Assembly: GCF_016907365.1 (NCBI RefSeq)
Contig: NZ_JAFBBV010000001.1
Coordinates: 1,302,001-1,366,000 of the forward strand
Direction: 5' to 3'
DNA: 64,000 nucleotides
From: Oerskovia paurometabola
GTDB lineage: Bacteria; Actinomycetota; Actinomycetes; Actinomycetales; Cellulomonadaceae
A model generated the notes under the pieces. The model saw only the letters and a list, made by a program, of their open reading frames with translations, was not told where the DNA came from and made no database searches. The position numbers and the translations under genes are program-made. Positions 55,959 through 64,000 of this stretch are shown piece by piece (within the stretch, counting starts at the first letter, position 1; each line of letters begins with the position of its first letter).

Positions 55959-56675
55959 TCAGCGCCTGGCGCGCTCGCGGGCGCTGCGGCGGCTGCTCGA
56001 CACGATCGAGCTCACCACGAGCACCAGGCCCGCGACGCTCAGCAGGGCGATGAGCGCGAGGTCGAGGTCGTACGTCGCACCGAGGGCCAGTGCGAGGATG
56101 CCGGCCCCGACGGCGACGATGACGAATCCCCACACGACCGTCCCGACCCGCAGCCCACGGTCGCGCGGGTCGTCCTCGGGCGGGAGCTGCGCCTTCTGCT
56201 GCGCCGTGACGTTCCACTGCGCGGCCGGGTCGACCGCGGGGGTCGGCCCGGGAGCCGGTGGCTGCGTCGACAGGGGAGGCGACGACGCGGCCGCGACCGG
56301 GACCGGCTCGGGGTCGACCGGTGCGTCCTGCACCGGGTACGCCTGGGCGTGCGTCGGGGGCACGACCGGCAGGGCGAGCGTGGGGTCGGTGACCGGCAGA
56401 GCGAGCGTGGGGTCGGCGACCGGCAGAGCCTGGGTCGCCTCGCCGCGGAAGATCTCGTCCGCCAGGTCGTCCTCGTGCACGGGGCCGGACTCGACGACCT
56501 GCGTCGTGTCGGAGTCGGCCTCGTCGGTGCCGTCGGGAGACCCACCCTCCGAGGGGGCCTCGTCGTCGGCGACCTCACCTGACGTGACGGGCAGCTCGAT
56601 CGTGGGGTCGACCGGCGGGAGGGCCTGGGTCTCGCGCGCGTCGTCGGACTCGTAGGGGTTCTTCTCGGTGGTCAT
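55959..56675 (-). CDS. Hypothetical protein with two C-terminal membrane helices, part of PspC locus
   Basis: 238 residues. The N-terminal ~165 are acidic, proline-rich and probably disordered, with a repeated ALPVxDPTLALPV unit coded by 27-bp tandem DNA repeats (56364-56417). Two membrane helices follow (VGTVVWGFVIVAVGAGILAL and LALIALLSVAGLVLVVSSIV), then a short basic end. No domain recognised; the two-helix unit resembles LiaI/LiaF-type TM segments found beside PspC. ATG overlaps the PspC-protein stop by 4 bases, so it is co-translated. Confidence 0.72.
   Translation of the reverse strand: MTTEKNPYESDDARETQALPPVDPTIELPVTSGEVADDEAPSEGGSPDGTDEADSDTTQVVESGPVHEDDLADEIFRGEATQALPVADPTLALPVTDPTLALPVVPPTHAQAYPVQDAPVDPEPVPVAAASSPPLSTQPPAPGPTPAVDPAAQWNVTAQQKAQLPPEDDPRDRGLRVGTVVWGFVIVAVGAGILALALGATYDLDLALIALLSVAGLVLVVSSIVSSSRRSARERARR
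56364..56429 (-). repeat. In-frame 27-bp tandem repeats
   Basis: Units at 56364-56390 and 56391-56417, each beginning GACCGGCAG, plus a partial third copy from 56418. They encode the nine-residue ALPVADPTL-type repeat of the hypothetical membrane protein. Confidence 0.8.
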
Positions 56676-58402
56676 GATTCCTCCCGGATGGTCACGTCGC
56701 CGGCGGAGACGTCGACCTCGAGCAGCAGCACGGGGCCGGCGCCGTCGGTGACGGAGTCGGTGACGAAGGTGTGCGGTCGGGTGTTGACACCGTTGATGGA
56801 GCGGCGCTCGCCGTCGACCGTCCAGGTCGCGTTGCCCGCGAGGACGCGGACCTCGGCCTCGACCGGGGTGTCGGCCGGGACGATCACGGTGAGGTCGCCG
56901 GCGCTCAGGTCGATCGGGACGACGACCGGGTCCTCCCCGACGGTGCTCAGGTCGAGCTGGCTGAGGTCGACCACGGGGTTGCCGAACGTGAAGGCGAAGC
57001 CGTTCTCGGCGTCCTGGACCGAGGTCACCGTGTACGTGGCGTCGGAGACGCGGGCCGTGAGGTCGGCGTCGATGTTGTCGATGCTGCTGTTCAGGCCCGC
57101 GATCGGCAGCGCGATGAGCGTCGCGACGATCGCGAGGCCGCCCAAGGCACCGCTCGTGCGGCCCCGCAGGCCGGAGACGATGACCCCGAGCCCGAGCAGG
57201 ACGATGGTCGCGCCGATCCACGTGTAGAAGAACGGCACGTCGATCACGTCGCGACGCTCGAGCAGCAGGAGGACCGCGGCGCCCAGGAGGCTCACGCCGA
57301 GCGTGATCCCCACGACCGCGGTCCCGGGACCGCGCGGACGCCGGGCCGCGCGGGCACGCTGCTCCTCGGCACGACGCTGGCGCTCGATCTCGCGCTCGGC
57401 GCGGCGCCGAGCGTGGTCGTGGGCGCGGGCCGCCTGCTGCGCGGCGGCCTGCTGGGCCGCGTACGCCTGGGGCGGGACGGGGCGCTGGGCGGGGTAGCCC
57501 GGCGGCGGAACCGGCGCCGAGGCGGTGTACGCGGGGCCCGACGGCGCCGCCGGGGCGGCGGGGTACGTCACCCCCGGGGCGGGCTGGGCGCCGGGGGCAG
57601 GTGCTCCGTAGGGCGGGCGAGGCTGCTGCCAGCCCTGCGGGGGCGGGCCCTGCTGGGCGGGTGCGCCGGTGAACGGCTGAGCGGGGTAGGGCTGCTTCGG
57701 CGGCACGGGTCCGCCAGGATGCTGGGCGTTCTGCCCGGTCGCCCGGTTCGCCGCGTACCTGCGGTAGTCGCTGCGCCGGTTGACGACCAGGACGATCACG
57801 ACGACCACGGCCGCGGTCCACAACAGGCCGTTGAGCCACTCGAGCCCGGCGAAGTGCCACCAGGAGAGCCAGCCGTTGTTCCAGCTCAGACCGACGATCG
57901 TGGTGGCCGCAGCACCGAGCATGGCCACGTCGAAGTCGCCGCGGATCGCCTGCTGGAGGTGGATGCGCCCGTCGCGGGACTCGGGGAGCAGGGCCCACGC
58001 GAGCCCGTACAGGACGAGGCCGGCGCCGGTGAGGAACACCGAGACGACGAGGATGCCGCGCACGATCAGGGGATCGATCCCGAACCGGTCGGCGACGCCA
58101 CCCGCGACGCCACCGACCCAGCGGTCCTCCGACCGGGAGATGCCGATGCGTCGCACGGTGTCGAAGAATCCGTCCATGCCGCTGGACGGGCCGCCGGACG
58201 GGCCGCTCGACGGACCGCCGGACTGACCGGGGGCCTGGTGCGGAGCGCCACCAGGGGCGCCCGGCCCCCCGGGCTGGGGTCCGGGCTGGCCGGCGCCGCC
58301 CGGGGTGCTCGTCGCGTAGGGAGGCCCGGCATGCTGCTGGGGTGCTCCGGTCGGTGCGGAGCTCCCGGCCGGGGGTTCTGGGGAGGTGTCCTCGGTGCTC
58401 AT
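56672..58402 (-). CDS. PspC-domain membrane protein with LiaF-type (toast-rack-like) C-terminal domain
   Basis: 576 residues. A disordered Gly/Pro/Gln-rich N-terminus (1-75) is followed by a PspC domain (about 84-150; DRWVGGVAGGVADRFGIDPL and a membrane helix). Then come a helix pair, a second proline/glutamine-rich linker (about 230-340), and two helices near 362-425. The C-terminal ~130-residue beta-rich domain ends DVSAGDVTIREES and resembles DUF2154/DUF4097 LiaF-type domains. This architecture fits an envelope-stress sensor that works with the divergent PspC-kinase/response-regulator pair. Confidence 0.82.
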   Translation of the reverse strand: MSTEDTSPEPPAGSSAPTGAPQQHAGPPYATSTPGGAGQPGPQPGGPGAPGGAPHQAPGQSGGPSSGPSGGPSSGMDGFFDTVRRIGISRSEDRWVGGVAGGVADRFGIDPLIVRGILVVSVFLTGAGLVLYGLAWALLPESRDGRIHLQQAIRGDFDVAMLGAAATTIVGLSWNNGWLSWWHFAGLEWLNGLLWTAAVVVVIVLVVNRRSDYRRYAANRATGQNAQHPGGPVPPKQPYPAQPFTGAPAQQGPPPQGWQQPRPPYGAPAPGAQPAPGVTYPAAPAAPSGPAYTASAPVPPPGYPAQRPVPPQAYAAQQAAAQQAARAHDHARRRAEREIERQRRAEEQRARAARRPRGPGTAVVGITLGVSLLGAAVLLLLERRDVIDVPFFYTWIGATIVLLGLGVIVSGLRGRTSGALGGLAIVATLIALPIAGLNSSIDNIDADLTARVSDATYTVTSVQDAENGFAFTFGNPVVDLSQLDLSTVGEDPVVVPIDLSAGDLTVIVPADTPVEAEVRVLAGNATWTVDGERRSINGVNTRPHTFVTDSVTDGAGPVLLLEVDVSAGDVTIREES

Positions 58403-58448
58403 GGCTCAAGCCTGGCCCGGGAGGTGTGCCGAGGGGTATCGGGTGATC

Positions 58449-58489
58449 CCCTGATCCGACCCTGATCCTGTCGATGGCCGACCCTGAAC
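58449..58489. promoter_or_regulatory. Phased direct repeats in the shared PspC/kinase promoter region
   Basis: CCCTGATCC at 58449-58457 and 58460-58468, and CCCTGAAC at 58482-58489: spacings of 11 and 22 bases, i.e. one and two helical turns. They lie between the divergent PspC-protein gene and the PspC-kinase gene (157-base gap) and are good candidates for binding by the LuxR-type regulator of this locus. Confidence 0.5.
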
Positions 58490-58559
58490 TTTCGCCTCGA
58501 GAGCGGACGAACGGGGCGTTCCGGCCGGTGGGGCGGCCCGGGCGTGTGACCATCAGAGA

Positions 58560-60098
58560 GTGATACCGACAGAGCGACCAGCCAGGAGACTTCCCCTCCG
58601 GCGCCCCGAGCAGGGGCGCTGGGTCGGTGGGGTGTGCCGCGGCCTCTCGCTGCACCTCGACCTGCCCGTGGGCGCGGTGCGCCTCGTGCTGGCCCTCATG
58701 GCGCTCGCGGGCGGCGCGGGCATCGTGCTGTACGTCTTCCTCTGGGTCACGGTCCCCGCCGGGGACCCGGCGCAGGTGGCCGACGAGGAACGCCCCGCGT
58801 CGCTGCGACGCATCGCCCCCCGGCTCCAGGGCCGGGTGCGCAAGCTGCCGGTGCGCGACGTCGCGATCGGCGTGGTCCTGCTGAGCGGAGCGGCCGTGCT
58901 CCTGGCCTCGCGGGCCGGCGTGAACATCGAGGTCTCGTGGGTCCTGCCGGTCCTCATCGCGCTCGCCGGCACGGCGCTGGCCTGGTCCCAGCTCGACGCC
59001 GCGCAGCGGGGCCGCTGGCTGTCGCGGGCGGGAGGACGTACCCCGGCCGGCGTGGTGCGGCTCGCGGGCGGTCTCGTCCTGGTGCTCGTGGGGGTGCTGC
59101 TCCTGGTCGGGCAGGACTCGACGGCCTCGGACATGGTCCGGGCGACGGTCGCGTCGCTGGCCGTGCTCGCGGGCGCGGCGATCGTGCTCGCCCCGTGGTG
59201 GCTGCGGCTCGTGCGCGAGCTCGGCGACGAGCGTGCCGCGCGTGCGCGAGAGGCCGAGCGGGCCGACATCGCGGCGCACCTGCACGACTCGGTCCTCCAG
59301 ACCCTTGCTCTCATCCGGTCGAGCGCGGCCGACGCCGACACGGTCGCGCGGCTCGCCCGCGCTCAGGAGCGCGAGCTCCGCGAGTGGTTGTACAACGACC
59401 GACCTGCTCCTGGTACATCGCTCGCGGCGGAGCTCCGCACGCTGGTCGGAGAGGTCGAGGACCGGCAGAGCTGGCGGCTGGCGGCGGGGGCCGCGGCCGC
59501 GGCCGGGGTCGCCGCGGCGGGGACCGTCGGGGACGGCGGATCGGCAGGGACCGCAGCCGTGGTCGTCGACGTCGTCGTCGTGGGGGACTGTGTCCCGACC
59601 GACGAGACCACCGCGCTCCTCCAGGCCACGCGCGAGGCGCTCGTGAACGCCGTGGCCCACGGGCGCCCGCCCGTCTCGGTCTACCTCGAGGTCTCGGACG
59701 ACGCGGTGGAGGTGTTCGTCCGCGACCGCGGGGACGGGTTCGAGATGAAGGACATCGCCCAGGACCGCTTCGGTGTGCGCGAGTCGATCATCGGCCGCGT
59801 CACGCGCAAGGGCGGCAGCGCCGAGGTCGTCTCGCGGCCGGGCTGGGGCACCGAGGTGCGGCTCAAGGTGCACCGGGCAGCCGAGAGCGAGGTCCAGCCC
59901 GCCGCCGAGACTGCGGCGGGGGCGGCCCCCGGACCTAGGATGCCGGTGGGGCCCGACGCGGGTGCGGCGCCGACCGGGCACGAGGGCCCGTCGCCACGGA
60001 CCACGGACGGCCCCGTACCGGACCCGGTCCCCGCGCAGCGCCCCGGACGACCCGGACGACCCGGACGAACCGCACGATCGACCCAGGAGCGTACGTGA
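58560..60098 (+). CDS. PspC-domain sensor histidine kinase (LiaS/VraS type)
   Basis: 512 residues. N-terminal PspC domain (GRWVGGVCRGLSLHLDLPVG near 19-38, plus membrane helix) replaces a usual sensor; further helices run to about 220. The HisKA_3 dimerization helix contains AHLHDSVLQTL, phosphoacceptor probably H242. The HATPase domain has N-box EALVNAVAHG and RDRGDGFEM, with a 55-residue Ala/Gly insert between the two. The C-terminal 60 residues are disordered. GTG start; GACCAT lies 6 bases upstream. Stop overlaps the response regulator GTG by 4 bases. Confidence 0.88.
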   Translation: MIPTERPARRLPLRRPEQGRWVGGVCRGLSLHLDLPVGAVRLVLALMALAGGAGIVLYVFLWVTVPAGDPAQVADEERPASLRRIAPRLQGRVRKLPVRDVAIGVVLLSGAAVLLASRAGVNIEVSWVLPVLIALAGTALAWSQLDAAQRGRWLSRAGGRTPAGVVRLAGGLVLVLVGVLLLVGQDSTASDMVRATVASLAVLAGAAIVLAPWWLRLVRELGDERAARAREAERADIAAHLHDSVLQTLALIRSSAADADTVARLARAQERELREWLYNDRPAPGTSLAAELRTLVGEVEDRQSWRLAAGAAAAAGVAAAGTVGDGGSAGTAAVVVDVVVVGDCVPTDETTALLQATREALVNAVAHGRPPVSVYLEVSDDAVEVFVRDRGDGFEMKDIAQDRFGVRESIIGRVTRKGGSAEVVSRPGWGTEVRLKVHRAAESEVQPAAETAAGAAPGPRMPVGPDAGAAPTGHEGPSPRTTDGPVPDPVPAQRPGRPGRPGRTARSTQERT

Positions 60099-60787
60099 CC
60101 ACCATCCCCAGCCCCGCGCAGAGCACCGTCCCCGGTGCGCCGGTCCCGGTCGTCCTCGTCGACGACCACCACATGTTCCGCGCGGGGGTGCGGGCCAGCC
60201 TGGACGGCCGCGTCGACATCGTCGGGGAGGCCGACAGCGTCGACGGCGCGGTCGAGGCGATCCGGGCGCTGCGCCCGCCGGTCGTGCTGCTCGACGTGCA
60301 CCTCCCCGGCGGCAACGGCGGCGGCGGGGCCGAGGTCATCACGCGGTGCTCGGACCTCCTGGGCTCGACGCGGTTCCTGGCGCTGTCCGTGTCAGACGCG
60401 GCCGAGGACGTCGTGGCCGTGATCCGCGCGGGCGCCCGGGGCTACGTGACCAAGGCGATCTCCGGACCGGACCTGGCGGGGGCCGTGGTGCAGGTCGCGA
60501 GCGGGGACGCCGTCTTCTCGCCGCGCCTCGCGGGATTCGTGCTCGACGCCTTCGGGACCGGCCAGGCGGACGTGGCCGTGGCCGACGACGAGCTCGACCG
60601 GCTCTCGGCACGGGAGCAGGAGGTCATGCGCCTCATCGCCCGCGGGTACGCCTACCGCGAGGTCGCCTCGGAGCTCTTCATCTCCGTCAAGACGGTCGAG
60701 ACCCACGTGTCCTCGGTGCTGCGCAAGCTCCAGCTCTCGTCGCGTCACGAGCTCACGCGCTGGGCGGCCGCGCGACGGCTCCTGTAG
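60095..60787 (+). CDS. LuxR/NarL-family response regulator (LiaR-like)
   Basis: 230 residues. Receiver domain (about 10-130) with VLVDDHHMFRAGVRASL, phosphorylated Asp67 in VVLLDVHLPGG, and switch Lys in YVTKAIS. A glycine-rich insert follows Asp67. C-terminal LuxR helix-turn-helix LSAREQEVMRLIARG and SVKTVETHVSSVLRKLQ. Coupled to the PspC kinase by GTGA overlap. Likely target: the shared promoter region with phased repeats. Confidence 0.92.
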   Translation: MTTIPSPAQSTVPGAPVPVVLVDDHHMFRAGVRASLDGRVDIVGEADSVDGAVEAIRALRPPVVLLDVHLPGGNGGGGAEVITRCSDLLGSTRFLALSVSDAAEDVVAVIRAGARGYVTKAISGPDLAGAVVQVASGDAVFSPRLAGFVLDAFGTGQADVAVADDELDRLSAREQEVMRLIARGYAYREVASELFISVKTVETHVSSVLRKLQLSSRHELTRWAAARRLL

Positions 60788-60934
60788 GCCCGCGCCGCTG
60801 GGGCCCCGACGCCTCGTCAGGGGCGAGATGTCGCCGTATTGCCAGGTGAGAAGCGGGGGTCGCGCGCCACCGCGGAGCGATAGCCTGGAGGCACCCGGTG
60901 AAGCCCTCCGGCCCGACGAAAAGGAACCTCCGAC

Positions 60935-61252
60935 GTGACGTACGTGATTGCTCAGCCTTGTGTGGACGTGAAGGACAAGGCGTGCATCGAGGAGTGTCCG
61001 GTGGACTGCATCTACGAGGGCAAGCGGTCGTTGTACATCCATCCGGACGAGTGCGTGGACTGTGGTGCGTGCGAGCCGGTGTGTCCGGTGGAGGCGATCT
61101 ACTACGAGGACGACGTGCCCTCGGAGTGGAGCGACTACTACCGGGCGAACGTGGAGTTCTTCGACGACCTGGGGTCGCCGGGTGGTGCGGCGAAGATGGG
61201 CATGATCGAGAAGGACGACCCGATGATCGCGGCCCTGGCCCCGCAGGCCTGA
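60935..61252 (+). CDS. fdxA: 7Fe ferredoxin FdxA
   Basis: 105-residue [3Fe-4S][4Fe-4S] ferredoxin. Cluster cysteines: C8, C16, C20 in the first motif (CVDVKDKACIEECP) and CVDCGACEPVCP in the second. Typical sequence MTYVIAQPCVDVKDKACIEE. GTG start after AAGGA. It prefers TGT for cysteine and GTG for valine more than its neighbours. In many actinobacteria dapC follows fdxA; here a convergent cysG-like gene follows instead. Confidence 0.95.
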   Translation: MTYVIAQPCVDVKDKACIEECPVDCIYEGKRSLYIHPDECVDCGACEPVCPVEAIYYEDDVPSEWSDYYRANVEFFDDLGSPGGAAKMGMIEKDDPMIAALAPQA

Positions 61253-61276
61253 GCAACGCGAGCCGCCGAGAACGTC

Positions 61277-61329
61277 GAGAACGTGCTGGGGGCCGTCATC
61301 CACCGGATGACGGCCCCCAGCACGTTCTC
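61277..61329. terminator. Long nested-word hairpin between fdxA and cysG-like gene
   Basis: 24-bp perfect stem: 61277-61300 against 61306-61329 (left arm begins GAGAACGTGCTGGGGG), 5-base loop. The outer word GAGAACG is repeated to the left (61268-61274) and CGTTCTC to the right (61333-61339). It separates converging stops at 61252 and 61378. Confidence 0.8.
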
Positions 61330-61377
61330 GGTCGTTCTCGCCCGTCCTCAGCCCTGCGGCTCGAGCGGTCGATACGG

Positions 61378-62673
61378 TCAGCCGAGCCCGGCCGCCCGCC
61401 ACGCCGGGCTCACCCGCACCACGTCGCCGATCACGGTCACGGCCGGAGCGCGGACGCCGGCCGCGGTCGCGACGTCGGCGATGGTCGCGAGGGTCCCCAC
61501 GGTGGACCGCTGTCGCGGGCCGTACCCGTCCTCGACGACCGCGACGGGGGTCTCGGGCGACCGGCCCGAGGCCACGAGCGCGGCCGCGGAGTCGCGGAGC
61601 CGCGAGACGCCCATGAGCAGGACGACGGTGTGGTCGGAGGCCGCAGGCACCTTGCCGATGTCCTCGTGCCCGGTCAGGACGGTGAAACCGCGCGACCAGC
61701 CGCGGTGCGTCACGGGGATACCCACCGCGGCGGGCACGGACACGGCGCTCGTCACGCCGGGCACGACCTCGACGGGGATGCCGTGCTCCTCGCACGCGAT
61801 GAGCTCCTCGCCCCCGCGCCCGAACACGTACGGGTCGCCGCCCTTGAGCCGGACGACGCGGCGTCCGGCGAGCGCGTGCTCGACCAGCAGCGCGTTGATC
61901 TCCTCCTGCGGGACCGGGTGGAACCCCGGGGTCTTGCCGACGTCGATCACCACGACGTCGTCGGCGAGCTCGTCGAGCAGGGCGCGCGGGCCCAGCCGGT
62001 CGGTCACCACGACCTCGGCCTGCGCGAGCAGACGGCGTCCGCGCGCCGTGACGAGCCCGGGGTCGCCGGGTCCGCCGCCCACCAGCGCGACGCTCCCGCG
62101 ACCCGCAGCGGGTCGGACCGGCCGCAGCGGGAGCTCGCCGGTCGCCAGGAGGGCGTCGATCGCGTCTCGGACGCGCTGGGCGCGTCGGGGGTCGCGGCCG
62201 GCGTTCACGGCCACGACGACCTCGGTCGTGGCGGTCGTGGCAGCGGAGGTGGTGTCGTCCGCCACGGTCACCCGGGCCACGGCCGGGACCCACGCGCTCC
62301 CGGCCTCGGCGTCACCCGCGCTCACACAGAAGACGCGCAGCGCCTCGGCCTCGGCCGCGACGGCCGCGTCGACCTCGGAGGAGCCGGTCGCGGTGTGCAC
62401 GAGCCACGCGCCCTCGAGGTCTCCTGGCCGGAACGAGCGCGCCTCCCAGGCCACCGACCCGGCCGCGCCGGGCCCGTCGGGGCGAGCGGCGCCGTCGGGC
62501 AGGGGAGCGACCAGCAGCGCCAGGTCCTCGCAGACCTCCGGCGCGACGACACGCACGTGCGCGCCCGCGAGGACGAGCGACCGGGTCCGCCGCGCGGCGA
62601 CCGGGCCGCCGCCCACGACGACCACGAGACGGCCCGCGATCCGCAGACCGAGGGGGTAGAGCTCAGGGTTCAT
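61378..62673 (-). CDS. cysG: Siroheme synthase-like: precorrin-2 dehydrogenase / uroporphyrinogen-III C-methyltransferase
   Basis: 431 residues. N-terminal Rossmann precorrin-2 dehydrogenase-like domain (about 10-165; VVVVGGGPVAARRTRSLVLAG). C-terminal SUMT methyltransferase (about 190-431) with VGGGPGDPGLVTARG, VVRLKGGDPYVFGRGGEE and VVPGVTSAVSVPA. It would make sirohydrochlorin or siroheme for sulfite or nitrite reductase. The chelatase part may be incomplete compared with E. coli CysG (457 residues). It follows the ABC permease by 7 bases, so it is in an operon with a sulfonate/nitrate-type importer. Confidence 0.88.
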   Translation of the reverse strand: MNPELYPLGLRIAGRLVVVVGGGPVAARRTRSLVLAGAHVRVVAPEVCEDLALLVAPLPDGAARPDGPGAAGSVAWEARSFRPGDLEGAWLVHTATGSSEVDAAVAAEAEALRVFCVSAGDAEAGSAWVPAVARVTVADDTTSAATTATTEVVVAVNAGRDPRRAQRVRDAIDALLATGELPLRPVRPAAGRGSVALVGGGPGDPGLVTARGRRLLAQAEVVVTDRLGPRALLDELADDVVVIDVGKTPGFHPVPQEEINALLVEHALAGRRVVRLKGGDPYVFGRGGEELIACEEHGIPVEVVPGVTSAVSVPAAVGIPVTHRGWSRGFTVLTGHEDIGKVPAASDHTVVLLMGVSRLRDSAAALVASGRSPETPVAVVEDGYGPRQRSTVGTLATIADVATAAGVRAPAVTVIGDVVRVSPAWRAAGLG

Positions 62674-62680
62674 GCGCCCA

Positions 62681-63748
62681 TCATCGCCCGAAAGCGGCGG
62701 TGGCCAGCTCACGCCGGCGCAGCAGCCACCCCGAGCCCTTGCCGGCCGACGTCTCGGGGGCCAGGCCCCGACGACGCAGCATCGACTTCTCGACCGGGGC
62801 GAAGAACAGCAGCTCGATGACCATGCCGACCACGAGGATCAGCAGGATCGCCGTGAAGACGAGCGCCATGTCGGACAGCTCGCGCCCCTGCTGGAGGAAC
62901 GCGCCCAGCCCGAACCCGATCCCGCCGCCGACCGCGATGATCTCCGCGGCCATGAGCGAGCGCCACGAGAACGCCCAGCCCTGCTTGAGGCCCGCGAGGT
63001 AGCCGGGGAAGGCCGCGGGGAGGATGACGTCCTTGATCATCTGGAAGCGGCCCGCGCCCAGGACCTGACCCACGCGCCGGTACAGCGGCGGCACCTGGTC
63101 CACGCCCGACACGATCCCGTTGATGATCGAGGGCACCGCGCCCATGAGGATCACGAAGTACACCGTGGCGTCGGACAGCCCGAACCAGATGATGCCCGCG
63201 GGCACCCAGGCGACCGACGGCAGCACCTGCAGGCCCGTGATGATGGGCCCGAACGAGACGCGCACCCAGCGCACGCGGGCCACGAGGATGCCGAGCGGCG
63301 TGCCGATCGCGACGGCCGCGAGGAAGCCCAGGACGCCGCGCTCGAGGCTCGTCCCGAGGGCCTGCCACAGCGTGCCGCTCTCCGCGGCGCGTGTGACGGC
63401 CTCCCAGACCTGCTCGGGGCCGGGCAGGTTGTAGATGGGCTGGACCTCGAGCCACACGAGGGTCTGCCAGACGGCGAGCAGGATCGCGATCGCGAGGACC
63501 GGCGGGTAGACGGCGTGGAACGCCGTGGACCACCGGCTCGCGGTGGGGGCGACGGTCGTCTGGAGGGCGTCGAGTCCCGCCTCGATGTCGCTCACGTCCT
63601 TGGCGTGCCCGACGGCGGCCCCCGCCTCGCGCGGACCGGTCGCGACGGCGTCGCGCGTCTCGGGCGAGTGCCCGGACGCGTCCGGGCCAGGCAGGGCGCC
63701 GTCGCGCGGGGCCAGGGTCTCGGTGCTCTTCGACGTCTCAGACGGCAT
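62681..63748 (-). CDS. ABC transporter permease (SsuC/TauC/NrtB family)
   Basis: 355-residue inner-membrane permease. An N-terminal disordered stretch of about 70 residues is followed by six or so membrane helices and the ATPase-contact EAA-like loop (RVGQVLGAGRFQMIKDVILPAAFPGY near 230-255). The pattern GLQVLPSVAWVPAGIIWFGL is typical of sulfonate, taurine and nitrate importers. Overlaps the ATPase gene by 11 bases. With siroheme synthase next, import of an oxidized sulfur or nitrogen source is likely; which one is undecided. Confidence 0.9.
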   Translation of the reverse strand: MPSETSKSTETLAPRDGALPGPDASGHSPETRDAVATGPREAGAAVGHAKDVSDIEAGLDALQTTVAPTASRWSTAFHAVYPPVLAIAILLAVWQTLVWLEVQPIYNLPGPEQVWEAVTRAAESGTLWQALGTSLERGVLGFLAAVAIGTPLGILVARVRWVRVSFGPIITGLQVLPSVAWVPAGIIWFGLSDATVYFVILMGAVPSIINGIVSGVDQVPPLYRRVGQVLGAGRFQMIKDVILPAAFPGYLAGLKQGWAFSWRSLMAAEIIAVGGGIGFGLGAFLQQGRELSDMALVFTAILLILVVGMVIELLFFAPVEKSMLRRRGLAPETSAGKGSGWLLRRRELATAAFGR

Positions 63749-64000
63749 GACGGCGGATCTCCTCACGGAGGTCGTTGGTGATCTCGGTCGCGAGGCGCGA
63801 CGCGGCGGCGGCCTCGATGCTGCGCTGCTCGTCGGCCCCGTACACGTCGACGTCCCACTCGCGCACGATGCGCCCGGGGCGCGACGACATGAGCAGCACG
63901 CGCTGCCCGAGCCGCACGGCCTCGCGGACGTTGTGCGTGATGAACACGATCGTGCGGCCCGTCTGCTCCCAGACGCGTTCGAGCTCGTCGTGCAGCAGGT
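63738..64000 (-). CDS. ABC transporter ATP-binding protein, C-terminal part (cut by window edge)
   Basis: About 87 C-terminal residues of an SsuB/TauB/NrtD-type ATPase. It shows the region after Walker B (LLHDELERVWEQTGRTIVFI), the H-loop histidine in THNVREAVRLGQRV, and MSSRPGRIVREWDVDV. The N-terminal part with Walker A lies outside the window. Its stop overlaps the permease start by 11 bases. Confidence 0.9.
   Translation of the reverse strand, partial: LLHDELERVWEQTGRTIVFITHNVREAVRLGQRVLLMSSRPGRIVREWDVDVYGADEQRSIEAAAASRLATEITNDLREEIRRHAV

Noticed and set aside
56364..56429. Possible CRISPR or mobile repeat
   Set aside because: 27-bp units are in frame and code for a protein repeat.
55959..59981. 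A 1340-residue open frame on the minus strand
   Set aside because: Only its last 238 residues (from 56675) look like a protein; the rest is antisense to the kinase and out of frame in the PspC gene.
60898..60934. Start of fdxA at an earlier GTG
   Set aside because: The GTG at 60898 opens a different frame; the ferredoxin frame starts at GTG 60935 after AAGGA.

Overview
The window is high-GC chromosomal DNA from an actinobacterium, most likely order Micrococcales (Cellulomonadaceae or Promicromonosporaceae type, e.g. near Oerskovia, Cellulosimicrobium or Cellulomonas). The evidence is the GC-rich third codon positions, a WhiB protein, a GuaB3-type IMP dehydrogenase paralogue, an HrcA/CIRCE-controlled solitary groES, many GTG starts, and the rpsI-glmM, alr-tsaE-tsaB-rimI-tsaD and guaB-guaB3-guaA neighbourhoods. 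The family-level placement is inference. Nothing looks mobile: I saw no insertion sequence, integrase, phage gene, CRISPR array, tRNA or rRNA. Coding density is very high, and same-strand genes often overlap by 4 bases.

Layout. 1-6.6 kb: end of rpsI, glmM, def, a DedA membrane protein, coaA and glmS (amino-sugar and CoA supply). 6.7-18 kb: acpS, an LLM-type flavin/F420 oxidoreductase, the NAD(P)HX repair enzyme, a P-loop small-molecule kinase, an RluA-type pseudouridine synthase, alr, and the t6A-tRNA/RimI cluster tsaE-tsaB-rimI, separated from tsaD by a sulfurtransferase and a nitroreductase. 18-25.3 kb: two methyltransferases, a carboxylate-amine ligase, CIRCE-groES, whiB, a MerR regulator and guaB. 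25.4-29.7 kb: a helix-turn-helix protein fused to a MurA-like enolpyruvyl transferase, a DnaQ-type exonuclease, guaB3 and a GNAT enzyme. 29.7-34.2 kb: SDR/TetR divergent pair, succinate-semialdehyde-type dehydrogenase, a remnant of a SanA-like gene, and a DUF4031-HD fusion. 34.3-40.4 kb: the operon phosphoketolase-pta-ackA, which converts sugar phosphates to acetate plus ATP. 40.6-46.5 kb: SURF1, YceI, a highly asymmetric two-gene ABC exporter and a DUF3817 membrane protein. 46.5-51.2 kb: thiamine genes (thiF/moeZ type, thiG, thiS, thiO behind a TPP riboswitch, and thiE). 51.3-54.9 kb: guaA, a DUF2314 gene preceded by a 14-residue leader ORF, and a GT4 glycosyltransferase. 55-60.8 kb: membrane proteins and a PspC/LiaF-like envelope-stress locus with its own histidine kinase and response regulator. 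60.9-64 kb: fdxA, a CysG-like siroheme enzyme and a sulfonate/nitrate-type ABC transporter running off the end.

Cross-cutting signals. About twenty genes have a TAnnnT-like -10 hexamer ending only 6-8 bases before the start codon, which is the pattern of leaderless transcripts and decides several starts here. Gene ends are marked by very long GC-rich perfect hairpins, almost all without a T run; some are built from a short word repeated within each arm. The most interesting single items are the HTH-MurA fusion with a 24-bp palindrome over its own -10, the ABC exporter in which one subunit has lost its P-loop while its partner has lost its signature motif, the leaderless mini-ORF before the DUF2314 gene, and helically phased repeats between the PspC protein and the PspC-kinase.
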